Assembly: GCF_040954645.1 (NCBI RefSeq)
Contig: NC_092813.1
Coordinates: 18,731,235 to 18,795,234, forward strand
Direction of reading: 5' to 3'
DNA from: Diabrotica undecimpunctata
Lineage: Eukaryota; Arthropoda; Insecta; Coleoptera; Chrysomelidae
DNA: 64,000 bases
This document shows, one piece after another, positions 43,044 through 54,573 of this stretch. The position numbers and the translations under genes are program-made. Numbering within the stretch: position 1 is the stretch's first letter; the number at the start of each line of letters is the position of its first letter. Below the pieces are notes generated by a model. That model was not told the DNA's origin. It did no database searches and saw only the letters and a list, made by a program, of their open reading frames with translations.

Positions 43044-45917
43044 TAGACTTCGGCAAATATGCAAATAAAAATGTAGAAAATATGCGCATAAATATGCACG
43101 TGTTTACCCGAAAATATGCAAATATTTTACAAAATATGCATACAAATAAATAAAAAAATCGTAAAATAGTAACAATTTTATTTAAAAAAAAAAGTGTACA
43201 TAACTAAATATTTCCTACTATTCATTAAGATTTACATTTATTTTAAGTAACTACATCATTTTTAAGTATGAATAAACTTATTTAGAATTATGGTAACAAT
43301 AAATGACCAAGTGGTGTTCAAAATTTTCTAACAAAAACTTGTGGCTTCTGTCTGAGTACATATATTTATATATGGAAAAACTTCGTTCAACATCAACTGA
43401 TGTAACGGGAGCATTTTTCAAACTAACCAAAACATTTGGTTCTAAATTAATTGTTTCCGAAATATTTCCAGCTAGAACACTGACTACTTCAGAAAGAATA
43501 TGGTAACCTTTATTTTTTTTCCATAGTAGCTTCAAATTTTTTTAAAATATCTTTTCCAATATTACCTCTAGCGTTCCGACAACATGACGCAAATTCTTTT
43601 ATTAATGCTGTACTTTCGAACAATGACAGTTTTGATGATTCTAACTGAGTAATTGTTTTTTGAACAAAACTAAAATTTGATTTTATAAATGAAAGTTCTT
43701 GTTGAAGCAAGTTACTCTGAAAAGTTTGTTTAGAATCCAAAAGAGATTGGGAACTTTCATCTGTTAACGTATCAATTATGTTCTTTATTTTAACAAAATG
43801 ATCTGCATAAAAATTAGCTGCTTCTAACCATGTTCCCCATCGCGTTAAAATAGGTTGTGGTGGAAGAGGAATGTTAGGTAGCATTTCTTTATAAAGTTGA
43901 ATTCTTATAGGAGATTTAAGAAATACTTTTTTGACACTGGATATCATGGTATTTACAAGAGGAAACTTTTTTCGTATTTCCTCTGCAACTCTGTTTAATC
44001 CATGCGCTACACAAGTAACATGTATTAAATCTGGGAAAAATATTTTTAAATTTTGTCTTGCTTTCACCATATAAGGAGCAGCATCCGATAAAATAAGCAG
44101 TAATTTATTAGAAGGAATAGTTGTCGGAAGAAAAAAAGTTGCTAATGTTTCTTGTATAAAACGCGAAATTGTTAAAGCATTTGTTTTCTCAAGTTGCTGG
44201 CATGAAATAAGATGAGATTTTGGTAAGGTATCTTCTTTAAGAACACCAATCAATAAATGAGCAATATATTTTCCTGAGGAATCAGTGGTTTCGTCTACAG
44301 ATATGTAAAAATAATTATCTGCAATTTCTTCCTTAATATTAATTAACACCGACGAGTATAGCCCGTTCACATTATTTCTTCTTAGAGACCGATCACTTGG
44401 AACATTAAGTTTGCAATATTTTTTAGAAACGAACTAAAATTTACATTTGCTAATTTTGAAAGCGGTATGTTTGCAGACACTAATGCGCGACACAAGTCTT
44501 CATTAAAAGTTTCTTGCTCATCTAATTTTTTTGAAGTAGATTGGAAACATTTAGCCATTGAAGTTTGATGTTTTCCTCCTATTTTTCCTTTTTTTGCAAT
44601 GTGTGAAGCAGTTCTCACATGTTGGTCTATCTGAAATTTCTTCTCACATGCTATCTATAAATAAAAATAAAAACCTTTATTTTAACCCAACCTTTAAAAT
44701 ATAAAAATATACAAGGTGTTTTTGGTTAATCAAATAACTGGTTTGGAAACAAAACACTCGCTAAGTGTTTTAAATGCAGTATTAATCCACAAATTAGTTT
44801 TTGTTACTAACCATTAGTAGATCATATAACTTATTTTAAAATTCAACAAAAGTTTTTTTTTGTTAATTCAATTACAATAAAAATAATTGTGTTTTAGAAT
44901 AGCTGACTTCATAAAAAAAAGTAAAGGTGAAAAATTTTTCTAAATACACACCATTGTATTGTACCATGGACAATTTTTTCTCACTAAAGGAAGCTATTTT
45001 TCATTTAAAAACAACCTACGAGTACTAAATTTCAAGTAAATACGTTTATTGGTTTTAAAGTTATTGTTGTTACTAACTAAAAGAATTTAATTTTTTTTAA
45101 TTTTAACACCCTGTATCTCGAAAAGTAAATAAGTTTGACCCCTCATTAACTATATCGTTTTGTTCAATTTTTCGAGAAGTATCTACAGTCAAACGTTGTA
45201 AGTGTTATTTGGAAACACCCTGTATGTATGAAATATTAGATATTTAATAGAAAATATTAGATACTTACAATTTTGCCACAGACTGAACAGTAGATTTTTC
45301 CCATATCCATAGACAGCTCTTTATAAGGTTTAATCCAAGTTGAAGCACTGGTTGTTTTAGGCATTATAAAATCACAATCTTCCTTTTTGTTTCGCACAAC
45401 GAGTGTTTACGCTTTGAATATCAAAACAAAAATGATTTACAAATCTGAGCATCAAATTAGAAATGTTTAGGTACCTAATTCAATAAACTGGGAGATTTTG
45501 GAAAATCCCTAAATTAGGAACAAAACTATTAGCCGTTTACCTGCTGTTAAGATACAATAAATTGTAGATAGATTTGGGGATTAGATCATAAAATGCAAAT
45601 GAGCGAACCCTTAGCGATTATCCAATAACTGAATGCCTCAGTGACCGAGACTTTCTAAGAATATTGAGGGCTACTTAAATTGATCTTCTTTGAAATTGTA
45701 AATGTTTTGTACCTGTAGAGATTACGTACTTAGATCATTTCTTGATTAAAATGACTACAAAATTTTATACAAGAATTGAAATAAATTGGTATGTTTAAAA
45801 ATCTGAACTTTTATGCACTTTATGCAAACTTTTATACAAATATGCCAAAATATGAAATATTTGCATAAAATATGCACAATATGCAAAATATGCAATATGC
45901 ATATTTGCCAAAGTCTA
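43044..45917 (-). mobile_element. hAT DNA transposon, 2.87 kb
   Basis: The ends are inverted (TAGACTTCGGCAAATATGC left; complement TAGACTTTGGCAAATATGC right), with a perfect 8-bp duplication, CTCATTGT, at 43036-43043 and 45918-45925. That is diagnostic for hAT. The ends are rich in ATGCAAAATATGCA-like repeats on both sides. It carries one intron-containing transposase on the minus strand that is intact apart from two homopolymer slips. Confidence 0.95.
43278..45364 (-). CDS. hAT transposase (BED finger plus catalytic domain), two A-run slips
   Basis: Exon 1 is 45364-45269 and exon 2 is 44654-43278, with a GT-AG intron in phase 0. The junction rebuilds a BED-like zinc finger: YCSVCGKI with CEKKFQIDQHVRTASH. 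The catalytic residues are present: SVDETTDSSGKY, LLLILSDAAPYM, the CVAHGLNRVAEEI Cys/His motif, LTRWGTWLEAANFY, and the C-terminal APVTSVDVERSFS with the Glu. About 490 residues in all, close to CGGBP1-like hAT proteins. The only damage is one A too few at 44419-44424 and one A too many at 43513-43520. They cancel in length but throw the 300 codons between them out of frame. These may be sequencing errors. Otherwise the copy could be active. Confidence 0.88.
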
Positions 45918-46368
45918 CTCATTGTCATTTATAAACAAGAAATTGTATAAGACTGGAGACATGAAACAACAAAAGATCACAAACAATGCAGAAACACTCA
46001 CAAGAAGGGATTCACAGAAGACAACAATACCATATATTAAAGGCTTAGCAGAAAAATTAAAAAGGATAGGAAATAAATACAACATTTAAAAGAATTAATA
46101 CACTCAGATTTATTATGTCCAAAACTAAACCTAACAATACAAAGATTTCTATGTGGAAGAAGTCGCAAGACCACTAAGTGTCAGGATAAACAAGTATAAA
46201 ACATACATCAAAAACAGACTTCACAGAGAAACGCTAACACATAGTATTAAAAACATTTGATCTTAGGCTCCAGGCGATCATGTTTTCTATTTTAAACCAT
46301 TTAACAACTAATCTTTCGTTATTGGTTGACAAATTTGAAAATGTTTAAACAAATATTTTTGTTTTTAG

Positions 46369-46579
46369 GTATCATGGATCAGACACAGATATATTCATAT
46401 CCTCACAGTGGGCAGCTATACATATACGAGCGATCAACGTTTTCAAGCAAATCGCCATCCTGAAACAGACGACTGGACTTTGCAGATCAAATGGGCTCAA
46501 AAAAGAGATGCTGGTACTTATGAATGTCAGATTAGTACCCAACCGTTAAAAAGTTATTTCGTCAACTTAAATGTAGTCG
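46369..46579 (+). CDS. dpr-family gene, exon with second half of Ig domain 1
   Basis: The acceptor is TTTTTAG at 46362-46368 and the donor is GTAAGT at 46580. It starts in phase 0 with VSWIRHRYIHILTVG, giving the invariant Ig tryptophan, then SYTYTSDQRFQANRHPETDD, WTLQIKWAQKRDAGTYECQI with the F-strand cysteine, and STQPLKSYFVNLNVV. The exon ends in phase 1. In dpr6/dpr10 proteins the first phrase is RHRDIHIL; here the Asp is Tyr. The Ig1 surface made by this exon is the one that contacts DIP partners in the family. It is 39 kb from the previous exon because of the transposon stack in the intron. Confidence 0.95.
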
Positions 46580-47239
46580 GTAAGTTATTTTTCTATTTTA
46601 TCAATGTTTTGTTAAAATTATTTTTTAATAAATTACAATAAGAGTACAAAAAAGATAGAAAAATATATAGTGTTTAATATATATTTATTACAAGACCACT
46701 TTGTATCAAAAAATTGGACCACCATTTATGGGAATTAGATTTAAGTAGATAATATTAAAAACACATCTTAGCATGTAAAATTCAGCATAAAAGAAGTCGC
46801 GTTAGAAGTTCTGGAAGAAGTTGAAAAAAGAAACAACCAGAATAACGCAACAATAAATAGATATGAATAAAGAATAAAGCATGGCAAGCAAAATGGGCAT
46901 ACATTGAATAATATATAAGAACAACTGAATCTTGAAAAATATTGAAATACTTGAAAAACAATACCATCATAACAGTACAGTTTTTAAGTAGAGTACATAA
47001 AAGGAGAAGAATGGGAAGACTGTATTAAAGAGTTACCCACAGAGAACCATCCGGAATTTATAGAAACAGATAAAGTAGAGGAGCAACAACAAACCCAAGT
47101 TTCATTCAAATATAGAACGGAAAACCCAAACTCGTTGATTGTCTAATAATAGTTACATTTTAATAACATATAAAATATATTACAGCCTTCCTCCTTCTTC
47201 TGCCAACATTCCGCTTCTCCATCGCTTACTTTGTAAGAC
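46580..47239. other. dpr intron, no recognisable feature
   Basis: AT-rich sequence directly after the donor. No repeat family that I can name. Confidence 0.4.
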
Positions 47240-49240
47240 CGCATACTCTTCTGGAACCTGATTTCTCGGGTACTTGATTTTGATAGGAATCCTTTTTGCC
47301 TTAATTTAGTCTGTTATTATCGGCCACCTGTTGCAATACTTGCACAGGATAATGTTTTCTTTGCAAAACTTGAAGAAATGTCATCTCTTGATAATCTTAT
47401 TATTACTGGAGATTTTAGTTTCCCAGAGATCACCTAGTCAATAACTTCATTATCGGACCCCAAAAACGCCCATAATTTGTTAAAAGCTTTATAGTCAATT
47501 CGAACCTGATATAACTCATCACATAACTTACTAGATTTGAAATTAATAACCAACTTTCTACTATAGATCTGTTATTTACGACGAACAGCTGATTTTATCT
47601 TTCGAAATCAGCTCTCATATAGGAAAGTCAGATCATGCAGTTATAATGGCTCACATTCAGTTAAATCTAAAACTACACCATAAAAATAAAATTGTAACAT
47701 ATGATACTAATGTCTTTTCTGAAGTTGACACTAAACTCTCTCAAATCGACTGGCATTTATTTTTTGCAGACTTGAACGATACCTCATTAATGTGGAATGG
47801 ATTTCTCAATACCGTCCACAATATAATTTCTACAAATCCCACCTTCCGTAAGACTTATAAAAACCTTAAACTCTGGATAAATCGAACAGCAATAAAACAA
47901 ATTAATCACAAACGACATCTTTGGCGGAAATTTAAACACACCGGGCTTCTCATTCCTAAACATTCCTTTCTCCTTTAGTTATAAAATAAGCATCCGTCAC
48001 ATTTATTTTTAAAAAAAGGCAACAAAATAGACCACAACAATTATCGCCTGATTAGCTTGCTGTCAGTAGTTGGCAAAGTCATGAAAGCCATTATTTCCGA
48101 GGAAATAACTAAATTCCTTCTCTAGGGACATGTTATTTCAACAAAACAACATGGATTTATCTCTGGTCGGTTTGTTCCTACCTTAACCAATCTCCTATAT
48201 TGTGTTAACGACTGGATGTCATCCATTAACAGTTCGCAACTGGTCGACGTTGTTTATTTAGATTTTTCTAAAGCCTTTGACCGTGTTCCTTAGCGCAGAT
48301 TTATTCATTAGTTAGAACATTTCGGCGCTCGCGGTACTTCGCTTCGTTGGATAGATGATTTCCTGACAGATCGACACTATATGTAAAGTTAAAGTTGGCG
48401 AATCTTTTCCACAAGACAGGCAGCGATATTAGTTATTATGTTTCAAGTAAAATATCGTTATATGCCGATGACACAAAAATCTATGCCATTCCAGTTAAAT
48501 ACCAGCTAACCCTCCAAATGGACTCAGACTTTATTTTAACTTGGTTTTCCAGTGACTACTACCCTTAAATGCAAAAAAAATGTGTAGTGCTTCGAACTGG
48601 TAAAAATAACCCACTTGTGTCTTACTGTGTTGACCAGCAACCATTAGATTCTGTGTTCTCGTATAACAACCTTAATGTTAACGTAAACGGCAGCCTAACG
48701 TGGTCTGACCATATTACTTCTATTTATAAACTTGCGAAATCCAAACTATATCTGAGATGTTTTTCGAGAGTTTCAATGTAGACATTCTGTTATCTTTACA
48801 CTCTTTACGTAAGACTGATTCTTGAATACGCTGGTCCAACGTGATATTCTGATTTAATTCGAGACAAAAGTTTGTTTGAAAACATTCAATGAAAAGCCAC
48901 TCGAATTCCTTTGGGACCGAGAAGACCTTCTTATACAGAAGAAAATAGTATGGCTAACTTAACTTCTTTTGAACTTCAACGACAACGTGGAGACTTATTA
49001 TCACATTTAAAATATTAAAATTAACTTTCGGAAATTTCGACGAAATCTTTACCATAAATCAAGATGAACGCCTCAGAGATTATCAGTTTAAACTTAAAAA
49101 AGAGAACTTTTCTAGAAGATGAAGACAGAAGTTTCTACCAAATAGAGTTTTTGAGAGCTGTAGTGATAACATTGTCTCTGCCCCCTTTATCAACGCGTTC
49201 CAATACAGACTTAACTACCGTTTTCATATTAATATATAGC
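47240..49240 (+). pseudogene. CR1-like non-LTR retrotransposon remnant
   Basis: The plus strand in several frames gives the end of an endonuclease (LIITGDFSFPEIT near 47395), a linker frame 47646-47978 (WNGFLNTVHNIIS, INRTAIKQINHKRHLWRKFK), RT fingers (NYRLISLLSVVGKVMKAII, KQHGFISGR), the palm YLDFSKAFDRVP near 48255, and YADDTKIYAI near 48460. The thumb (SYNNLNVNVNGSLTWSDHI, LAKSKLYLRCF) and a tail with FLPNRVFESCSDNIVSAP near 49135 follow. A piece between 48370 and 48440 is deleted. The Y-A-D-D-T-K-I-Y wording fits CR1/L2-type elements. Stops are numerous. It lies in a dpr intron in sense orientation. Confidence 0.75.
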
Positions 49241-49259
49241 GGATTCGAAGAAAAAAGAG

Positions 49260-49689
49260 ACTCCAGGCAGAGGCAGCATGCATGATAAAGAAAAATATCG
49301 TATATTTGAAGTAGATATAGAGATAGGCACAAAGGAAACGATTACAAACCTAATTATGTGTTATGGACCTATGAAGATGCAACTAAAAACGAAACTAATT
49401 GTACAGCGAAGGTGATATGAATGCTAGAGTGGGAAAAAAGCAGAAAAATGGATCGATGTTATGGAACCATAGCAAAAAATAGAAAGCAGCTTGATAAGAG
49501 ACGTAAGGGTAAGAAGAAGAATAGGTAGAAAACTGTTCCAGGCATTGAATGGAGGATTCCTCAACAACAAAGAAATTTGAAGAAAAACGAAGATGACAAT
49601 ATACAAAACAATATATAGGAAAAAAAGGACACATGGATCAGAAAACTGGATTTTAACAGAAGACACCAGAGCAGGATACAAGTAGCAAA
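49260..49689 (+). pseudogene. weak endonuclease-like retrotransposon debris
   Basis: EVDIEIGTKETITNLIMCYG and GDMNARVGKKQKNG on the plus strand recall the G-D-F-N-A-R-V-G motif of non-LTR endonucleases, with frame breaks. The rest shows nothing. Confidence 0.35.
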
Positions 49690-49948
49690 CTTTGGCTGTC
49701 ATTATGTCTCGAAAATTTTCTTTACTGGTGAGATATTTATACTCCCAAATAATTATTCTATCCATCTTTTTCCTTTTACTGTTTCCTTGTATTATAAGTC
49801 GAGACAGATGATATTTATGTCCTCTAGCTGTGTGGCCGAAATATTTTGTTTTCCTCCTATTTACAATGTTTAGGAGATGTCGGTCAATTTTATCATTCGA
49901 ATAATATCTTCGGATGATTAAGTAGACATCAACATATTTGTGTACCAC
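49690..49948 (-). pseudogene. RT C-terminal tail fragment
   Basis: The minus-strand phrase NRRKTKYFGHTARGHKYHLS, then LIIQGNSKRKKMDR and REN-type wording, matches the tail of RTE-like polymerases. The region downstream of it in the same frame is low complexity. Short, 5'-truncated. Confidence 0.6.
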
Positions 49949-50081
49949 TCCAAAATAATTTCTACTGCTATATTATTCATTTTGTAGTAATTTTTTTGAG
50001 GGTATTTTTTTAAATGCTCTCCGTGTTTAAAATACTTAAATATACCAAGTTAAGATTTCAATTTTTTTGTTTTTTTTACAG

Positions 50082-50209
50082 TACCTACCGCTCAGATTCT
50101 AGGGGGACCAGATCTACATGTCGATAAAGATAGCGCCATGAACCTAACCTGCTTCATCAGATTTAGTCCTGAGCCACCCGCGTATATATTTTGGTATCAT
50201 CATGACGAT
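50082..50209 (+). CDS. dpr-family gene, exon with first half of Ig domain 2
   Basis: The acceptor is TTTTTTTACAG ending at 50081 and the donor is GTAAGT at 50210. It enters in phase 2 and completes the Val codon begun by the previous exon: V-PTAQILGGPDLHVDKDS, then AMNLTCFIRFSPEPPAYIFW with the B-strand cysteine and core tryptophan, and YHHDD. It leaves in phase 0. PTA-ILGGPDLHVDKGS and SPEPPAYIFWYHH are signature dpr phrases. The rest of this Ig domain, with its second cysteine, must come from another exon that I cannot find in the window. Confidence 0.95.
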
Positions 50210-51020
50210 GTAAGTATAGAATGTAGATTTTTGATAATTGTTATTGCAGTTTTAGATTACTGTTCTATTCTAAAGGGGATTGTTACTATTCAAATATATA
50301 AGTACTGTTAGATTTTTTTTATTTATTTAATTAATGGCTTTGGATAACTTGATCCATTCAGCCACGATAATTACTGTTAGATTACAATATAAAAATGCTC
50401 AAAAATACTTGAATCTAAGGCGAATTTCATCATTATTATCATATACTATAGTTGAGCACAATGTATCTTATTTTTTACGTACCATTTTCTCTTCCGATGC
50501 ATAACATAACCCAGGTATTGTAGCTTTCGTGTTTTGATGGTTTCCACTATTTCCATTCCTGTGGTAATTCTTCTCATGACTTCATTGTTTGTTACATGCT
50601 CTGTCTATAATACTTATATTCAGATTTTTTCTGTAAATGCATATAATGATTCCTTTGTTTTAGTAGTCTACACTTTAAGGGTCTACGTTTTTATTTCTTA
50701 AAGCATGGTCGAGAAAATGTAATTATTGGCCAGTCTAAGTCTCAATTCCAGTTACAGATCTCTTGCACCATTCAACACTTGTACGTCAATGAAATGGGAA
50801 TGTACCAGTCTCATTTTGTTAAAGTTTGTTGGTGTTTTTCTATTCGAACTTTGATTTTTCTTTGGAGTAATCTTTGGAGTAATTTCTACTTGTTCTAGAG
50901 TCTTACCGGTAAATATCTTATGCACCTTACTGCCTTTTAATTGCAACAAGTTATCGATGGCGAGGCTGATAATCTCACACAATAGTTGTTGAATTCCGTT
51001 CCATTTTGTTTACCAGTTTT
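50210..51020 (-). pseudogene. RTE-like remnants in the dpr intron
   Basis: On the minus strand, 50480-50650 gives TEHVTNNEVMRRITTGMEIV and TIKTRKLQYLGYVM, and 50720-51000 gives FNKMRLVHSHFI, then LELRLRLA after a gap. Both are parts of the RT thumb and tail of RTE-like elements, similar to copy D at 52845-54167. Heavily decayed. 50210-50480 shows nothing. Confidence 0.6.
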
Positions 51021-51249
51021 TTGTGTACTCTCGTCTTTTTTGCCATCCGTTTGCTTTATTTAAAGTTGATATTTTTTATTTATTTTCCCATTACTCTTTT
51101 CGATGTATGTTTTCGTCTGTTTCTTATGCCCCCTCTACTTCAGAGCCTATATAATAACAGTTCATGTTGATTATCTTAGTATATAATATAGTTTTATATT
51201 TTGTCAGTTGACCTTCAAAGTGTTTTATTTTTGATTGCTTGAGTGTTCT

Positions 51250-51845
51250 GCGTAAAAGAATACGAAATGCAAAAAATGGTGCAAACTCCATCTACAAGAA
51301 GAAATCAGAGAAAAGATCAAGTGGTTAAACTAACAACTAGGAGCAATAGAGCAAGACAGACGTACCCACAAATTGAAAGAATTCTATAAAAAGGTACAAT
51401 CATTTAATCACAAGCGGACATCTGTAGTAAGGGGTATAAGTGATAACGAGCGAAGAATTGAACATGACCCCACAACGATGGGAAAATTTTGGAAAGAATA
51501 TTGCTGCACAACCTTAAACAAAGTGGAGAAAACGAAATAAGTGAAGTTTGAAGACGTAGAAAAAACAGGGGGAGGGGTAAGAATAGAATGCCCTAACGTT
51601 GCTGAAATAAAAAAGGAAATAAATAGGGCAAAAAATGGTAAAGCAGCAGAAAAAGATAAATTAGTAAAAGAACTGATAAAGTACGGCGGTAAGCACCTAC
51701 ATAGGGAAAGGAATCAAATGCCTGTAGAGTGGACAACTGGAATAATTACACCAATCCACAAAAAAGGAGATAAGGAAAAATGCTCTAATCATAGAGCAAT
51801 AACGCTTCTCAATACAACTCATAAAATCATAGCTAACTTAGTCTG
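51250..51845 (+). pseudogene. RT finger fragment of a non-LTR element, plus strand
   Basis: The frame 51541-51846 gives VAEIKKEINRAKNGKAAEKD, then WTTGIITPIHKKGDKEKCSN and HRAITLLNTTHKIIANLV. This is the well-known finger region before the catalytic palm. Upstream pieces to 51250 fit the linker (SVVRGISDNERRI). No palm is present. Clade not assigned. Confidence 0.65.
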
Positions 51846-52289
51846 AGTGATTTTTGATTTTGGATTTATTGACAACATACGATTCATATATGACGACTAG
51901 TTTCTAGGATGACAGCTTTATTACCTACAGGCAGTTTTGATTTTTTCGATTAATCAATCCTTTTTTTTTCTATGATATTTTGTTTTTGTTTTTTCAGAAT
52001 ATGTATTTTACATGTAAATGCAAACCATGCTTATGATGGAACACACTGTTTCATTAATTTCACCATATACCATATAGAGGTTTTTTACTATATGTATAAT
52101 AGACAGCAGATTGCTCAAAAATTATGGGTGATACGAACAAAAATTAGGCTATATTTGGATTCAACACATAATAATCTAGAGAAATCACCTATTTAAATAA
52201 ACAGTTTTTAAAAAGTTATTCTTTGTCTTTGTAATTATTTTATTCTAAATTTCTTTGAAGGCAAGTGCAAGAGAAATCATTAGAATACA
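51846..52289. other. dpr intron, no recognisable feature
   Basis: AT-rich. A 74-codon plus-strand frame at 51972-52196 has no family features. Confidence 0.35.
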
Positions 52290-52520
52290 ACAAACCGGCA
52301 TATCTATGTTTCGTGGACCTTTTGTCAATTATCTGGATGGTCTCGATATTCACGTGATGATTGAGTCTATCTGGGTGGTTACGAGCGGGATAGTCTTTGT
52401 AAATGTTACGGTTTCTAATCTAGCACGGAGCACTAAAGATATTCCTTAGTACCTTCTTCCGGAAACGTTGGATTATCTGTATTACTTTCGCTGGTACAAA
52501 CTTATAGTTGTATACCACAA
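52290..52520 (-). pseudogene. jockey-like RT tail fragment
   Basis: Minus strand, broken frame: KVIQIIQRFRKKVLRNIFSA, then PCQIRNRNIYKD and HPDRLNHHVN. This is the Q-R-F-Q-x-K-x-L-R-x-I-x-x-A-P-W tail of jockey-clade elements, degraded. Confidence 0.5.
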
Positions 52521-52844
52521 CTCGAAACAGCCTTGAGGATTTGATTTTAGAGCAGGAACTTTATGAGCGGATAATTTGTCTCTTCTGCTCCTTTATTTGT
52601 TAGTCACGGTGGGTAGTCTACACTTTCTACAATAGTCACCAACACCTCCATTATCAGTCATTCGGTCTTGTAGATTTACTTCCAGAATTTTTAAAAATTT
52701 CTAAATAATTTTAATCTTTTTTATCTTAATTTTTTAACTTTTCCTTTTTACTTCCTTTTGCCTTCTTTAATTGTGTGATATTTGGCGAATAGTACTTTTA
52801 ATTTTGTGTAAATGTAATATTTATATTATTTATTCTTCTTCTTC

Positions 52845-54167
52845 AAGTGCCATCTTCGCGACGGAGGTCGGCAATCATCATAGCTATTCGGATTTTTGAG
52901 ACGGCTGAAAAGTTCATTTGATGTACATCCGTACCACTCGCTCAGGTTGCGCAGCCATGACATTCTGCGCCTCCCTATGCTTCTTTTTCCTTGAATGTTT
53001 CCCTACATAATCAGTTGGAGCAAGGTGTATTTCTCTCCATGTGTAATATGTCCGAGATATTCCAATTTTCTTGTTTTAATTGTATTTCAAATTTCTATTT
53101 CTTTATTCATCCTTCTCAGAACCTCTTTGTTTGTGACGTGTTCTGTCCACGATATTTTCAGAATTCTTCTATACACCCACAGCTCGAATGATTCCAGTTT
53201 TTTCATTAATGTCGCATTCAAGGTCGAAGATTCCATTCCATCAAATAAAGTCGAAAAAACATAGCACCTCGCCAACCTAACTCTTAGTTCCAATTTTAAA
53301 TCCCTTGTACATAGCACTCTTCTCATTTTGTTGAAATTTGCTCTAGCCTTTTCTATTTTGATCTCCTGAATGTAATCATTTGTGGAGTTAATCATTGTTC
53401 CCAGAGATGCATATTTGTCCACTTGTTTGACGTTGGTTCCGTTTATTAGGAGATTCTCGTTATTTTTTTGAGTTTTCGATATTTTCATAAATTTCGATTC
53501 ATTGGTAGACCATACTCTTTTCCATTCCGCTAGCTCCGCTATTCTGGTCACCAGTCTCTGAAGATATTCAATATTTTTGGCTAAGATCACAGTGTCGTCC
53601 ACATATCTAATGCTGTTAACGGGAACTACATTTACCTTTATTCCAGCTGTTTCACCCTCAAAAGCGTTTTTCAGAATCTCTTCGGTGTAGGTATTAAAAT
53701 GAATTGGCGGCAATATGCATACCTGTCTCACTCCACTTCTAATTTCAATTTCTTCTGACAGCTGTTCGTTAACACGTACTTTTATTCGGTGTTTATAGTA
53801 TAAATTTAATATGATCCTGATATCGTTGTAGTCAATCTTCTTTGAGTTTAGGACATTCATTAATTGTTTATGTCGTACTTTATGAATGCTTTATTATAGT
53901 CAATAAAACATGCGTATATATATCTTGATTAACGTCCAGGTATCTTTGTATCAGTATATTAAGTGAAAAAAGAGCTTCACGCATTCCTAGGCCTTTGTGA
54001 AAACCAAATTGTGTATCATTAACGTCTATGTCCAGTTTGTGATATATTCGGTTATGGATGACTTTTAGTAGTAACTTTAGCACATGAGACATCAAGTTAA
54101 TGGTGCGGTAATCTCTGCATTCTCTTGCGTTGACATTGCGAGACAAATAAAAATCGAAGTTAACCAC
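52845..54167 (-). pseudogene. RTE-like retrotransposon D, RT and tail
   Basis: Read from 54167 down. RDYRTINLMSHVLKLLLKVI and FGFHKGLGMREALFSL are the RT fingers. After a break near 53870 comes the 257-codon frame with EEIEIRSGVRQVCILPPIHF, the catalytic NSIRYVDDTVILAKNIEYLQ, VDKYASLGTMIN, LFDGMESSTLN and FELWVYRRILKISWTEHVTN. After a stop near 53087 the tail continues (KTRKLEYLGHITHGEKYTLL, RSIGRRRMSWLRNLSEWYG) to a 3' end with GAAGAAGAA near 52845. The catalytic Y-V-D-D is intact, though the RT is frame-broken. The endonuclease is missing, so the copy is 5'-truncated. Confidence 0.85.
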
Positions 54168-54436
54168 TCTTTGGGTAATACGCCTGAACTATAAATTTGA
54201 ACAATTAAATATTATTTATTGGCACAATATAAAACATGTAATAACCATTTATTTGGTAGCCAATCTTTTCTAAACAAAGAAATCATTAATTTCGATATAC
54301 GTCTATAAAAAAGTAATAGAAAATTTAATTTATAAACAAAAGAATAAATAATTTAATAATAAAAAAATTTAACACAAATAGCTAAAACTACTACATTAAA
54401 AATATTTATGTAAATACTAACATATCTTTCTTTTAG
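54168..54436. other. dpr intron end, AT-rich
   Basis: No exon encoding the second half of Ig2 is seen. The stretch ends in the acceptor TTTCTTTTAG. Confidence 0.5.
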
Positions 54437-54573
54437 GTGAAATGCCAGCTGCAATGCAAACAGGCTCCGCTGGATTGTCCAGCAGCTCGTTTAATATTTT
54501 CGCTCTCATCATAGTTTCTTACATATACACATCCTGCTATTTTAGCAACCTTGATATAAACCAAGGAAGTTGA
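54437..54573 (+). CDS. dpr-family gene, last coding exon with GPI-type C-terminus
   Basis: The acceptor AG is at 54435-54436; the exon enters in phase 1. It encodes (G)EMPAAMQTGSAG, matching the NGE-P-AMQTG phrase that follows Ig2 in dpr6/dpr10, then a Ser-rich stretch (LSSSS) and the hydrophobic segment FNIFALIIVSYIYTSCYF, and ends at TGA 54571-54573. A small-residue stretch followed by a terminal hydrophobic tail is typical of a GPI-anchor signal, in line with the family at the cell surface. Joining it directly to exon 50082-50209 would be out of frame, so an exon starting in phase 0 and ending in phase 1 is missing between them. Confidence 0.9.

Larger units (their letters stand above)
42860..46260 (+). 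pseudogene. second Penelope-like fragment, split by a hAT transposon
   Basis: Plus strand. 42860-43043 gives VYRKLTHINKYLNFYSNHDV, then IKKGI and LAENTCSNEN. After the hAT insert, 45926-46260 continues with a DWRHETTK-like phrase, YIKGLAEKLKRIGNKYN and FYVEEVARPLSVRINKYKTY. The latter is a degraded GIY-YIG motif. Several stops. The lineage differs from the element at 38950-42322. Removing 43044-45925 makes the sequence continuous. Confidence 0.75.

Noticed and set aside
53087..53264. Short plus-strand frames with FILLRTSLFV-like wording
   Set aside because: Antisense of the RTE-like D polymerase.
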